Source of the DNA: Thermoplasmatota archaeon
GTDB taxonomy: Archaea; Thermoplasmatota; E2; DHVEG-1; B18-G2
Assembly: GCA_029259115.1 (NCBI GenBank)
Contig: JAPDJO010000012.1
Span: 1-41,141, forward strand
Direction: 5' to 3'
Length of the DNA: 41,141 nt
The notes beneath the pieces were generated by a model. It did no database searches, was not told the origin of the DNA, and was given only the letters and a program-made list of their open reading frames with translations. The first letter of the stretch is position 1, and each line of letters starts with the position of its first letter. The translations under genes were made by a program, and so were the position numbers. Shown one piece after another: positions 22,942 to 33,221 of this stretch.

Positions 22942-25611
22942 ATGGTGGAGACAGGAATAACCAAGAAGATTGGAAAGATAGAGTTTGGCGTACTTTCTCC
23001 GTCAGAGATAAGAAAGATGAGTGCTACCAAAGTGATAACAGCAGACACCTACGATGATGATGGTTTTCCAATACCAATGGGACTGATGGATCCAAGGCTT
23101 GGAGTGATAGAGCCAGGTCTAAGATGTAAAACCTGTGGATTAAGAGCTGGAAAGGATGGTTGTCCTGGACATTTTGGTCATATCGATTTAGCTATGCCAG
23201 TCATACATGTTGGATTCGTAAAAGAGATAAGAGATTGTCTCAGAACAACCTGTAGAAACTGCGGTAGAATTCTTCTCCCAGATGAAAGATTGGAATATTA
23301 CAAGAAATTAAGAGAAGAGTACATCAAGGAAGGTAAAGATACAAGTTTCATCCTGAAGGCAATAATAAATGAGGTAAAGAATGTTGAAAAATGTCCAAGA
23401 TGCGGAAGAGAAGTAGGGAAGATAGAATTGGACAAACCCACAACATTCAGGGAGAATGGAAAGAAATTGACTCCCGCAGAAGTGAGAGAATGGTTAGAGA
23501 AGATACCTGATGAGGATCTCCCTCTCCTTGATATAGAGAGAAAGGCTACAAGACCGGAATGGTTTGTGCTCACTGTACTGCCTGTTCCTCCCGTAACGGT
23601 TAGACCTTCAGTGACGTTGGAAACTGGAGAGAGAAGCGAAGATGATTTAACTCACAAGCTTGTAGATGTTATAAGAATAAACCAAAGATTACAAGAGAAC
23701 AGAGATGCGGGAGCTCCACAACTTATAGTCGAAGATCTTTGGGAATTGCTTCAGTATCATGTTACAACATACCTAGACAATCAGACATCTGGCATACCAC
23801 CAGCTAGACACAGATCCGGAAGACCTCTAAAAACCCTGGCTCAGAGATTGAAGGGGAAAGAAGGGAGATTTAGAAGTAATCTATCTGGTAAAAGAGTTAA
23901 TTTCTCAGCTAGAACAGTCATCTCTCCAGATCCAAATCTAAGCATAAATGAGGTTGGTGTACCTATAGACATGGCAAGAGAGCTTACTGTTCCGATAAAG
24001 GTTACGGAGCATAACATAGATTGGTGCAGGATGATGGTAAGAAGAGGACCAAATCCAACAACAGAGAGAGGAGAGTACATACCTGGAGTCAACTATGTTA
24101 TTAGAGAGAGGGGTGGCATAAAGCAGAGGATAAAGGTGACTGAAAAGAATAAAGAAGATCTGGCTGAAAAATTGGAAGAGGGAATGATCATAGAGAGACA
24201 GTTGATGGATGGAGATATAGTTCTGTTCAACAGGCAACCCTCTCTACACAGAATGTCCATGATGGGACACAAAGTAAGAATAGTTCCGTACAAGACCTTT
24301 AGATTTAACTTAGCTGTATGTCCTCCATACAATGCTGATTTTGATGGAGATGAAATGAATCTACACGTTCTCCAGGGAGAGGAAGCAAGAGCTGAGGCTG
24401 AGATTCTGCTCAAAGTACAAGAGCATATTCTCTCTCCGAGGTTTGGAGGTCCTATAATAGGAGCTATACATGATCACATCTCCGGCTGCTTCCTCCTTAC
24501 ATATGGGGATAGGAAGGTGCCATTGAGTGATGCCATACAGATATTGTCGAATGTTCCCGACAAAGAGAAGATTCCGAAGGTACATGTAGATAAAGATGGG
24601 AATAAGTTTATTTATGGAAAGGATATCTTTAGCTCCATACTTCCAAAGGATCTGACAATATCATTCCCTGCAAAGGTTTGCTCCCATCCTCCACTTGATG
24701 ATCCAAGAGAATGCCCAACAAAGACTTGCGTAATAATAGAGAATGGTGAACTCAAGCAAGGAGTGATAGATGAAAATGCAATCGGTGCATTCAAAGGAAT
24801 GGTTATAGACAGGATAGTAAGAGAAAAAGGAACGGAAGGAGGACGCAAGTTCATAGATCAAGTTACCAGACTGGGAATAGCAGCAATATCGGTATTTGGA
24901 TTCACTGTGGGTCTAGATGAAGAAGACATTCCTGTTGAGGCGCAGAGGAAGATAGAGGAGGGTATAGAGAAGGCTAAGGAGAAGATCAATAACCTTATAG
25001 AGATCTACAGGAGAGGAGAATTAGAGCCTCTACCAGGCAGAAGTTTAGAAGAAACTCTCGAGATGGAAATAATGAGAGTTACTGGTAAAGCGAGAGATAT
25101 GGCTGGAGAGATAGCAAGTAAATATCTAGGTATGAATAATAGCTCTGTTATAATGGCAAGATCGGGAGCAAGAGGTAGTATGCTTAACCTTTCTCAAATG
25201 GCTGGAGTTGTTGGCCAACAAGCAGTAAGAGGAGAAAGGATCCATAGAGGATATAGAGGAAGGACTTTACCTCACTTTAAGAAGGGAGATATAGGAGCTG
25301 AAGCGAAGGGATTTGTAGCATCTAGTTATAAGAAGGGACTTTCTCCAACAGAGTACTTCTTCCATTCTATGGGAGGAAGAGAAGGTCTCGTAGATACTGC
25401 AGTGAGAACTTCTAGATCTGGATACATGCAGAGGAGATTGATTAATGCTCTTGAGAATCTCAAGGTCGAGGAAGATATAACGGTAAGAGATACAGATGGA
25501 GTAATTATACAGTTTGTTTACGGTGAGGATGGTATAGATCCCACCAGGAGTGCGAGAGGAAAAGCCATAGATTTGGATAAGATTGTTACTGAAGTGAAAA
25601 AAGGTGGTTAG
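22942..25611 (+). CDS. rpoA1: RNA polymerase subunit A' (largest subunit, N-terminal part)
   Basis: This 889-residue subunit holds the active site: NADFDGDEMNLH, with the three Mg2+-binding Asp residues, lies near residue 455. The N-terminal zinc sites are CKTCGLRAGKDGCPGHFGHI (about 57-76) and CRNCGRI...CPRCGREV. SGKRVNFSARTVISPDPNL and the bridge-helix segment near GREGLVDTAVRTSRSGYMQRR follow. As in all archaea, the C-terminal part is a separate gene, A'', which starts four bases downstream. Four bases separate it from rpoB. Confidence 0.98.
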   Translation: MVETGITKKIGKIEFGVLSPSEIRKMSATKVITADTYDDDGFPIPMGLMDPRLGVIEPGLRCKTCGLRAGKDGCPGHFGHIDLAMPVIHVGFVKEIRDCLRTTCRNCGRILLPDERLEYYKKLREEYIKEGKDTSFILKAIINEVKNVEKCPRCGREVGKIELDKPTTFRENGKKLTPAEVREWLEKIPDEDLPLLDIERKATRPEWFVLTVLPVPPVTVRPSVTLETGERSEDDLTHKLVDVIRINQRLQENRDAGAPQLIVEDLWELLQYHVTTYLDNQTSGIPPARHRSGRPLKTLAQRLKGKEGRFRSNLSGKRVNFSARTVISPDPNLSINEVGVPIDMARELTVPIKVTEHNIDWCRMMVRRGPNPTTERGEYIPGVNYVIRERGGIKQRIKVTEKNKEDLAEKLEEGMIIERQLMDGDIVLFNRQPSLHRMSMMGHKVRIVPYKTFRFNLAVCPPYNADFDGDEMNLHVLQGEEARAEAEILLKVQEHILSPRFGGPIIGAIHDHISGCFLLTYGDRKVPLSDAIQILSNVPDKEKIPKVHVDKDGNKFIYGKDIFSSILPKDLTISFPAKVCSHPPLDDPRECPTKTCVIIENGELKQGVIDENAIGAFKGMVIDRIVREKGTEGGRKFIDQVTRLGIAAISVFGFTVGLDEEDIPVEAQRKIEEGIEKAKEKINNLIEIYRRGELEPLPGRSLEETLEMEIMRVTGKARDMAGEIASKYLGMNNSSVIMARSGARGSMLNLSQMAGVVGQQAVRGERIHRGYRGRTLPHFKKGDIGAEAKGFVASSYKKGLSPTEYFFHSMGGREGLVDTAVRTSRSGYMQRRLINALENLKVEEDITVRDTDGVIIQFVYGEDGIDPTRSARGKAIDLDKIVTEVKKGG

Positions 25612-26790
<1,179 letters not shown>

Positions 26791-26792
26791 GA

Positions 26793-27092
26793 ATGGTAGA
26801 CATAGAGAGAGCATTTAAATCTGTGATGAAGAAAGGAAAAGTTACGATAGGTTTGAAAAAGACAAAAAAGATGATAATTGATGGAAAAGCAAAGATGGTA
26901 GTCGTAGCAAAGAATTGTCCAGAAAGAGAAGAAATAAAAAATTTGGCCAAAGAGAGAAATATACCTATTTTTGAATTCCCTGGGAAAGGCGTTGAGTTGG
27001 GACCTGCATGTGGTAAACCCTTTGCAATATCGACATTTGCTGTTTTAGATGAAGGGAAAACAGATATTCTCAGTATAGTCGGAGAGAGTTAG
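26793..27092 (+). CDS. rpl30e: Ribosomal protein L30e
   Basis: This 99-residue member of the L7Ae/L30e RNA-binding superfamily has KVTIGLKKTKKMIIDGKAKMVVVAKNCPE, then IPIFEFPGKGVELGPACGKPFAISTFAVLD. Archaeal L30e is a 50S protein that recognises kink-turn-like RNA. Gene position between rpoA2 and nusA is the conserved archaeal arrangement, with gaps of two and three bases. Confidence 0.95.
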   Translation: MVDIERAFKSVMKKGKVTIGLKKTKKMIIDGKAKMVVVAKNCPEREEIKNLAKERNIPIFEFPGKGVELGPACGKPFAISTFAVLDEGKTDILSIVGES

Positions 27093-27095
27093 GTA

Positions 27096-27521
27096 ATGGT
27101 AGAGAGAGTTATATCCAACGAAGACATGCAAAAAATCAGATTAGCAGCGTCTATAACCAAGGCAGATGTAATAGACTGTGTCGAGGATGATGACACTATA
27201 GTTTTTGTTGTGAGTAAAGGTTTTTTAGGCATAGCTATAGGTAAAAATGCAAGGAATATAGAGAGGCTGAAGGAGATACTCAAAAAGAACGTTAGATTTG
27301 TCGAGCTAGATGATGATGAGAAGAAGTTTATATCCAATCTTTTCAAACCTTTCAAGATAGAGGAGATTAGTATAGAGAAAGTTGGAAACAGAAATATAGC
27401 AAAATTGAAAGTTCCCCAAAAGGACAAAACTAGAATCATAGGTAGAGGAGGAAGAAACGTAAGACTTGCAAGAGCTATAGCTCAAAGACATTCCTCTATA
27501 GAGGATATCCAAATTCAATAA
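27096..27521 (+). CDS. nusA: NusA-like KH-domain protein
   Basis: This 141-residue archaeal NusA consists only of two KH domains, lacking the polymerase-binding and S1 domains of the bacterial protein. The GxxG loops are seen as GIAIGKNARNIERLKE and TRIIGRGGRNVRLARAIAQR. It is thought to bind nascent RNA and act in termination or processing; the archaeal role is not firmly proven. It is the last gene of the rpo operon here. In many archaea rps12 and rps7 come next, but here the following gene is an unrelated oxidoreductase with its own TATA box. Confidence 0.93.
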   Translation: MVERVISNEDMQKIRLAASITKADVIDCVEDDDTIVFVVSKGFLGIAIGKNARNIERLKEILKKNVRFVELDDDEKKFISNLFKPFKIEEISIEKVGNRNIAKLKVPQKDKTRIIGRGGRNVRLARAIAQRHSSIEDIQIQ

Positions 27522-27572
27522 AAATCGAAAATTTATAAGTTTGATTCATCTATTCTGCTTGGGGGTATAACT

Positions 27573-29027
27573 TTGAGGATCAGAGAACACCCTATTCTAG
27601 AGTTCAAGAGGGGGAAAAAGGTAAAATTCTATTTCAATGGAAGGGAAATTTATGGATATGAAAACGAGAGTATAGCCGCTGCTTTGGTTGCAAATGAAGT
27701 TTACAAATTTTCTACGAGTTTGAAATATGATAGACCCAGAGGTTTTTTCTGTGGCATAGGGAAGTGTGCATCCTGCAGAATGAGAGTAAATGGTATACCC
27801 AACGTAAGGACTTGTCTAGAAAAAGTTAGAGAAGGAATGAATGTAGAGATGCAGGATAAGGTTGCAGATCTTCCAGATGCAGATTTTATAGAAAAAAAGA
27901 TTGAGCACCTAGATTGTGACATTCTAGTAGTTGGAGGGGGACCAGCAGGACTATGCGCTGCCCTTGAATCTGCTAAATATGGAGTTAAAGTTATTCTCGT
28001 TGATGAAAACTACAGACTAGGTGGTCAGCTCATAAAACAGACTCACAAATTTTTTGGCTCGAAAGATGAAATGGCTGGAAAGAGGGGAATAGACATAGCA
28101 AAGGGGTTGGAAGATCTAATTAGGAAAAATAAGAACATAAAGGTTCTTTTGAGATCTACAGTCTTTGGATATTATGAAAGTAAGAAAAATCATCTCTTCG
28201 GAATAGCTGAAAGATTGGATGATCTCAGCGAAAAAATATACAAAGTGGAGTGTAAAAATGCAATCATAGCTACTGGAGCATCAGAAAATATGTTGGTATT
28301 CCCGAACAATGATCTTCCTGGCGTTTATGGAGCGGGCGGAGTGCAAACTTTGGTAAATGTTTATGGAGTTAAGCCTGGTGAAAAAGTTTTAATGGTCGGA
28401 TCTGGAAATGTTGGGCTGATAGTTTCCTATCAACTTTTACAGGCTGGTGTAGAGGTTAAAGGAGTGGTTGAGGCTTTGCCAAAGATAGGTGGTTATTTTG
28501 TTCATGCTGCAAAGTTGAGGAGGTTTGGCGTACCTATCTATGTATCTCATACCTTAAAAGAGGTGCATGGAAAGGATAAGGTTGAAGGAGCTACTATAGT
28601 TAAGTTGGATAAAAACTGGAATGAAATTCCTGGAACTGAAAAAAGAGTTGATTGTGATGTTGTTTGCTTAGCAGTAGGTCTATCTCCGTCCACAAGATTA
28701 GTATCTCAAACTGGAGCAGATATATCATATATACCCGAAGCCGGTGGATTTGTAGCCCTACATAATGATTACATGGAAACTTCTAAAGAGGGGATATTCG
28801 TAGCTGGAGATTTGTCTGGTATAGAAGAAGCATCTATAGCTATGATAGAGGGGAAGATAGCTGGGTTGGCTGCAGTCGAAAGATTGGGAGTGAAAATAGA
28901 CAAAAGTAAAATGAACAACTACCAAGAAAGACTTAAAGAACTCAGGGCTGGCCCATTTGGAGAGAGAGGAAGAAAGGCCAAGGAAAGAATTAAAGAAATG
29001 TGGAGGAGCAAGTATGGAGGATTATGA
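27573..29027 (+). CDS. Alpha subunit of a dye-linked amine/amino acid dehydrogenase (2Fe-2S + FAD)
   Basis: A 484-residue flavoprotein. The N-terminal about 100 residues form a [2Fe-2S] domain with C60-x4-C65-x2-C68-x12-C81. The rest is a pyridine-nucleotide-disulfide-type FAD fold: VVGGGPAGLCAALESAK (119-), a second dinucleotide motif VLMVGSGNVGLIVSYQ, and GIFVAGDLSGIEEASIAM near the end. This matches the alpha subunit of thermococcal dye-linked L-proline dehydrogenase and the sarcosine-oxidase-alpha/HcnB group. Start is TTG 27573 with GGGGGT six bases before and a TTTATAAG TATA box at 27532-27539. The ferredoxin gene overlaps its end by 14 bases. The true substrate (proline, sarcosine or another amino acid) cannot be read from sequence. 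Confidence 0.82.
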   Translation: MRIREHPILEFKRGKKVKFYFNGREIYGYENESIAAALVANEVYKFSTSLKYDRPRGFFCGIGKCASCRMRVNGIPNVRTCLEKVREGMNVEMQDKVADLPDADFIEKKIEHLDCDILVVGGGPAGLCAALESAKYGVKVILVDENYRLGGQLIKQTHKFFGSKDEMAGKRGIDIAKGLEDLIRKNKNIKVLLRSTVFGYYESKKNHLFGIAERLDDLSEKIYKVECKNAIIATGASENMLVFPNNDLPGVYGAGGVQTLVNVYGVKPGEKVLMVGSGNVGLIVSYQLLQAGVEVKGVVEALPKIGGYFVHAAKLRRFGVPIYVSHTLKEVHGKDKVEGATIVKLDKNWNEIPGTEKRVDCDVVCLAVGLSPSTRLVSQTGADISYIPEAGGFVALHNDYMETSKEGIFVAGDLSGIEEASIAMIEGKIAGLAAVERLGVKIDKSKMNNYQERLKELRAGPFGERGRKAKERIKEMWRSKYGGL

Positions 29028-29484
29028 GGTCTCTGGAGTGATAAGCAGAGATATGATAAAGATGCCAAGCGAAAAACATCTAAAGAGGGGAGTAGCTATC
29101 ATCGAATGCGTCCAAGAAATTCCCTGTAACCCATGTGTCGATGCATGCCCTTTCGGTGCCATATCTATGGAGGATTTGAATGCTCTTCCAAAAATAGACT
29201 ATGATAAATGCGTTGGTTGTGGAAGATGTGTATCTGTATGCCCGGGTTTGGCAATATTTTTGGTAAAAATAGAGGGAGAAAACGGCTTTGTAACTCTACC
29301 ATACGAGATGCTACCCATCCCAAAGGTTGGAGAAATTGTAAAAGTATTAGATAGGGAAGGCAGGGTGATTGGGGAAGGAGAAGTTGTAAAATTAAAAATT
29401 GAAAACAGAACAAGTATTGTAACTATCAAGATTGACAAGAGTTTGATTATGGATGCAAGAAACATAAGGATCGATCGAAAATGA
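29014..29484 (+). CDS. Ferredoxin-like gamma subunit, two 4Fe-4S clusters
   Basis: From ATG 29014 this encodes 156 residues; GGAGGAG ends five bases before it, which decides against an earlier in-frame ATG at 28957. Cysteines C38-x2-C41-x3-C45-P with C32 nearby, and C66-x2-C69-x2-C72-x3-C76-P, can hold two 4Fe-4S clusters for electron transfer. After residue 85 comes a small beta domain (PKVGEIVKVLDREGRVIGEGEVVKLKI). Its size fits the about 19-kDa gamma subunit of the thermococcal proline dehydrogenase complex. It overlaps the alpha-subunit gene, so it is translationally coupled; the next gene has its own promoter and is unrelated. Confidence 0.82.
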   Translation: MEDYEVSGVISRDMIKMPSEKHLKRGVAIIECVQEIPCNPCVDACPFGAISMEDLNALPKIDYDKCVGCGRCVSVCPGLAIFLVKIEGENGFVTLPYEMLPIPKVGEIVKVLDREGRVIGEGEVVKLKIENRTSIVTIKIDKSLIMDARNIRIDRK

Positions 29485-29520
29485 TTTATATCAACATTCA
29501 TATTTTGGATGGGGGATTAA

Positions 29521-31701
29521 ATGAGAAAATTGTTAGTTGGTATTGTAACAATGCTAGTGATTTTCTCAGTATCCAGTTCTTTCATATCAAGAGAGAGTGA
29601 TGCAAGGGGTAATTTTAAATTTCCTTTAAAGTGGAAAATCTGGAATTTCCATCCAACCATATTTAAGTTAATCTTGAACAAAATTTTCAAAAAATATGAG
29701 ATTGCAAATCGTCACAAAATTACTACCAAAACAAACCTAACTTCTACTAGCAATGGAAAAATCATAACAGTCGACGATGAGGGTGACGGAAACTTTACAT
29801 CCATACAAGATGCTGTGGATAACGCAAGCATAGGAGATACGATATTGATTTACAGTGGAACGTACCACGAGGAGGTAAAGATAAACAAAACTTTGTTAAT
29901 AATTGGTGTAGATCGGGAGTTAGGTTCAGGAAATGACATTGGTTATCCTGTAATAGATGGAGAGAAAGAATTAGAAACGGCTATAGAAATATCGAAAAAA
30001 GCAAGGGGTATAAGTATAGAAGGGCTAAAAATAACCGGGTACACTGGCAGAGGTATAGATTGCTCGGCTGATGAAGGGGTGTTTAGAAATTTATACATAG
30101 AGAATTGCGTTCACCCATGGCAGATGTTTGTAGCAAACGCGATTTGGTTAGGAGGAGATAATTGCATAGTAGAGAATTGCGTGTTCTATGCGAACGAAGG
30201 GGGAGTATTTGACGGTAGAAATTCGAAAGGGAATATAATAAGGAATTGTGAATTCAGAAGCACTTCTGAATTTGGATTAGATATCAAAGGAACGAACGAA
30301 AGGATCGAAAACAATCGCTTTATAGATGATAGAAGCATAATGATACGCGAGGGAACAGCATCCTGCATCGTTCTAGAAAACACTTTTGATAATAGCAGAT
30401 ACTCGGCTGTCTATGTATATGGTAAAAGTGATGGCACAAGAATCTCTGGAAATAAGATACGTGGCGGAAAAGTTGGAATACATTTGCAAATGTATAATGA
30501 GCCTTCAGACATAACGGTAGAGGAGAATCATATCTCCTCGACTCTAGATGCCGGTATCTATCTGAAGGATGTGAATGCCTCTGTTATTATAAGAAATAAT
30601 GTTATTTCTGAATGTAAAACAGGGATAGAGTTTGGAAGTTACAGTGATGAAGGATTTAACAATAGAAACATACAAATTTATGGAAATACGATTTTAGGCT
30701 GTAAGGAAGGAATTTCATTGAAAGGATGTGAAGGTATTAGCATTTTTGAAAATATGATCAAAAAGAATGACATAGGGATAACGTGCTCAGTTAGAACAAG
30801 ATGCAATAACATATATCACAATAATTTCATCGATAATGGTCTCAGCGCATACGATTTTTCTGGATCAAACAAATGGAACAAAAAATATCCTGAAGGTGGA
30901 AACTACTGGAGTGATTACTCTGGTAGAGATGAAGATGGTGATGGGATAGGAGATAAACCCTATAAAATCCCAACATCTGGAATTGATGAATATCCCTTTA
31001 TGGAAGCATATGGATGGGAGAACTTACCCCCTTCGGCACCAATGATAATAGGTCCTTCTTCTGGAAGGATCGGTGTTTATTATACCTACAACTTCTCATC
31101 CGAAGATCCTGAAAGTGGAGGTGTGTACTACTACATAGACTGGGGAGATGGTAGCTATATAGAATGGGAAGGGCCATTTCCCTCAGGAAAAGTAGTGAGA
31201 TTTTCCCATAAATGGGATCGGCAAGCAACGTACACCATAAGAGCAAAAGCTAGAGATGAACATGGCAAAGAAAGTAAATGGAGTACTTTGAAGGTGAGTG
31301 TACCTTATGTGGCTGAAAAGGCTAAGCCAACGGCAGTAGCAGAGGTCAGCAGGAGTAAGATAACAAGAGATGACTCAATAGTTACATTCATATCTGAAAA
31401 GAGTCATGATAACGATGAAGATGGAAAGGAGATCAAGTGGATAAGATGGGACTTCGATGGAGATGGTAAGTGGGATACTGGCTCAAGGATAACGAATTAC
31501 TGGATAAGATTTAGAGGAAATGAAAGAATTGCAGTAGATCTTTCCTATCTTTTTGATGATAATAATGATGGTCACGTTAACTCTCTAGCATCACATCAAA
31601 AGTCTGTCAGCTCAAAAACATACTTTGCTAAACTTGAGGTAAAGGATGATGAAGGAGATACAGATATTGACTATGTGAGTATAACTGTTGTGTACTCTTA
31701 A
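29521..31701 (+). CDS. Secreted right-handed beta-helix protein with PKD domains (NosD-like)
   Basis: This 726-residue protein begins with a Sec signal peptide (MRKLLVGIVTMLVIFSVSSS). Residues about 85-440 are a parallel beta helix of repeated N-N-x-I coils, opening ITVDDEGDGNFTSIQDAVDNA and closing with WNKKYPEGGNYWSDYSGRDE, the periplasmic NosD/CASH signature. Two PKD-type Ig domains follow (about 500-595, with IDWGDGSY; about 600-726, with WDFDGDGKWDTGS). Such proteins bind or cleave polysaccharide, or act as surface adhesins, and no catalytic residues are identifiable. No C-terminal anchor is present, so it is probably released or held by other surface proteins. It has its own TATA (TTTATAT near 29484) and splits the dehydrogenase operon. 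Confidence 0.85.
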   Translation: MRKLLVGIVTMLVIFSVSSSFISRESDARGNFKFPLKWKIWNFHPTIFKLILNKIFKKYEIANRHKITTKTNLTSTSNGKIITVDDEGDGNFTSIQDAVDNASIGDTILIYSGTYHEEVKINKTLLIIGVDRELGSGNDIGYPVIDGEKELETAIEISKKARGISIEGLKITGYTGRGIDCSADEGVFRNLYIENCVHPWQMFVANAIWLGGDNCIVENCVFYANEGGVFDGRNSKGNIIRNCEFRSTSEFGLDIKGTNERIENNRFIDDRSIMIREGTASCIVLENTFDNSRYSAVYVYGKSDGTRISGNKIRGGKVGIHLQMYNEPSDITVEENHISSTLDAGIYLKDVNASVIIRNNVISECKTGIEFGSYSDEGFNNRNIQIYGNTILGCKEGISLKGCEGISIFENMIKKNDIGITCSVRTRCNNIYHNNFIDNGLSAYDFSGSNKWNKKYPEGGNYWSDYSGRDEDGDGIGDKPYKIPTSGIDEYPFMEAYGWENLPPSAPMIIGPSSGRIGVYYTYNFSSEDPESGGVYYYIDWGDGSYIEWEGPFPSGKVVRFSHKWDRQATYTIRAKARDEHGKESKWSTLKVSVPYVAEKAKPTAVAEVSRSKITRDDSIVTFISEKSHDNDEDGKEIKWIRWDFDGDGKWDTGSRITNYWIRFRGNERIAVDLSYLFDDNNDGHVNSLASHQKSVSSKTYFAKLEVKDDEGDTDIDYVSITVVYS

Positions 31702-31782
31702 CAAAATTATTTCTTTAGAATTTCCTCAAAGTTTAAAATATTCTATATCATATCGAAGGGTGCAAATTCGAGGTGCATCTTT

Positions 31783-32049
31783 ATGATTAGAAAGATAGTT
31801 TGCAGATGCGAAGATATAGATGAGGAGGAGATAATAAAAGCTATAGAGGAAGGGTACACAGACTTTGAGGAACTGAGAAAGATTTTGAGGATAGGTATGG
31901 GACCCTGTCAGGGTAGAACATGTATTCCATTAGTGTTAAAAATCCTTGCCAAAAAGACCGGAAAAAAAGTTGAAGATTTGAATAAACCAAGTTTTAGACC
32001 GCCTGTTATTCCCATAACACTTGGTTCCCTATCGGGTGAAGATGAATGA
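31783..32049 (+). CDS. BFD-like [2Fe-2S] delta subunit
   Basis: This 88-residue protein has C7-x-C9 (VCRCED) and C42-x4-C47 (GPCQGRTC), the bacterioferritin-associated-ferredoxin-like [2Fe-2S] pattern. It matches the about 10-kDa delta subunit of archaeal dye-linked proline dehydrogenases and the same domain in NirB and sarcosine oxidase relatives. The end (PSFRPPVIPITLGSL) is typical of these small partners. GAGGTG lies shortly before the ATG, and a TATA-like TTTAAAATATT is about 45 bases upstream, so this half of the operon has its own promoter. The stop overlaps the next ATG (ATGAATGA), showing coupling to the beta subunit. Confidence 0.82.
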   Translation: MIRKIVCRCEDIDEEEIIKAIEEGYTDFEELRKILRIGMGPCQGRTCIPLVLKILAKKTGKKVEDLNKPSFRPPVIPITLGSLSGEDE

Positions 32050-33188
32050 AGTATGATGTTGTCATAATTGGTGGAGGTATAAATGGTTGTTCCCTAGCAT
32101 ATCAGTTATCCAAAAGAGGATTGAAAGCGGCTCTATTTGAAAGAGATTACATATGTTCTGGAGCTACAGGAAGATGCGGAGCGGGGATAAGACAACAGTG
32201 GAGTACGGAAGAGAATATAATCTTAGCTAGAGAGAGTGTAAAGATATTCAAGAATCTATCAAAGGAACTTGGAGAGGATATCGGATTTAGACAAGGTGGT
32301 TATCTTATAGCGGTACATGACAAAAAAGAGTTGAAAGATGCTGAAGAAAGAGTTGCTCTCCAGAAATCTCTAGGTGTAGATGTGAGGATCATAGATAAGG
32401 ATGAGATAAGGAGCATAGCTCCAATTTTAGATCCTGATGGTATGCGTGCAATAGCAGCAACATTCTGTCCAACCGATGGTCACGCAGATCCCTTCAAGAC
32501 AACCTTTGCCTATGTTAAATCTGCAAGGAAGCACGGCACAGATATATTTACCCATAGCGAGGTGAAAAAAATAGTTAAGGAGAGGAGTCGGGTGAAAGGT
32601 GTGATTGTTAATGATAAGAATATTAAGGCTGATTATGTCATAAATGCAGCTGGAGCCTGGTCTAAAAAGGTTGCGAAGCTTGCTGGTATAGAGATTCCGA
32701 ATACTCCATTGAGAAAAGAAGCTATAGTTACGGAGAGGCTAAAGAGAATTTTCGATTGCATGGTTATATCTTTCAAGGATGGAATTTACTTTAGCCAGCA
32801 AAACGAGGGGCAGATTCTTGGTGGAATACCTGGACCTGATGAAAGGACAGGTTACTTCTTTCAGCCAACCTTCTCGTTTTTACAGCACATGGCTAGAACT
32901 CTAACCAGATACGCTCCCGTGCTTAAACACATCAAAATACTAAGACATTGGACAGGGTTCTATGATGTATCTCCAGATGCGAGACCTATCATCGGTGAGG
33001 ATCCCAATGTTAAGGGATTTATCCATTGTCATGGGTTTAGTGGTCATGGCTTTATGCTTTCTCCGATGGTGACAAAGATTTTATCTGAATATATAGCTGA
33101 TGGAAAAGATTCTGAGTATCTTCACAGTTTGAGTATAGAGAGATTTAAAGGGAAGAAAATAAAGAAGGAAATATCTGTTGTTGGATAA
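32046..33188 (+). CDS. Beta subunit of the dehydrogenase, FAD amino acid oxidase (DAO) family
   Basis: This 380-residue flavoprotein begins KYDVVIIGGGINGCSLAYQL, the FAD-binding Rossmann motif, with SGATGRCGAGIRQQWS as the family's second FAD contact. RHWTGFYDVSPDARPIIGEDP and HCHGFSGHGFMLSPMV appear near the end, as in sarcosine oxidase beta and L-proline dehydrogenase beta chains. In the thermococcal complex this is the substrate-oxidising subunit that passes electrons on through the iron-sulfur partners. About 43 kDa, the usual size. The overlap with the BFD-like gene supports one functional complex. Proline is the best guess for substrate by family, but glycine betaine-derived amines or other imino acids are possible. 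Confidence 0.84.
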   Translation: MKYDVVIIGGGINGCSLAYQLSKRGLKAALFERDYICSGATGRCGAGIRQQWSTEENIILARESVKIFKNLSKELGEDIGFRQGGYLIAVHDKKELKDAEERVALQKSLGVDVRIIDKDEIRSIAPILDPDGMRAIAATFCPTDGHADPFKTTFAYVKSARKHGTDIFTHSEVKKIVKERSRVKGVIVNDKNIKADYVINAAGAWSKKVAKLAGIEIPNTPLRKEAIVTERLKRIFDCMVISFKDGIYFSQQNEGQILGGIPGPDERTGYFFQPTFSFLQHMARTLTRYAPVLKHIKILRHWTGFYDVSPDARPIIGEDPNVKGFIHCHGFSGHGFMLSPMVTKILSEYIADGKDSEYLHSLSIERFKGKKIKKEISVVG

Positions 33189-33221
33189 GTGTAATAAATC
33201 CCCTTCTCATATAACCATCAG

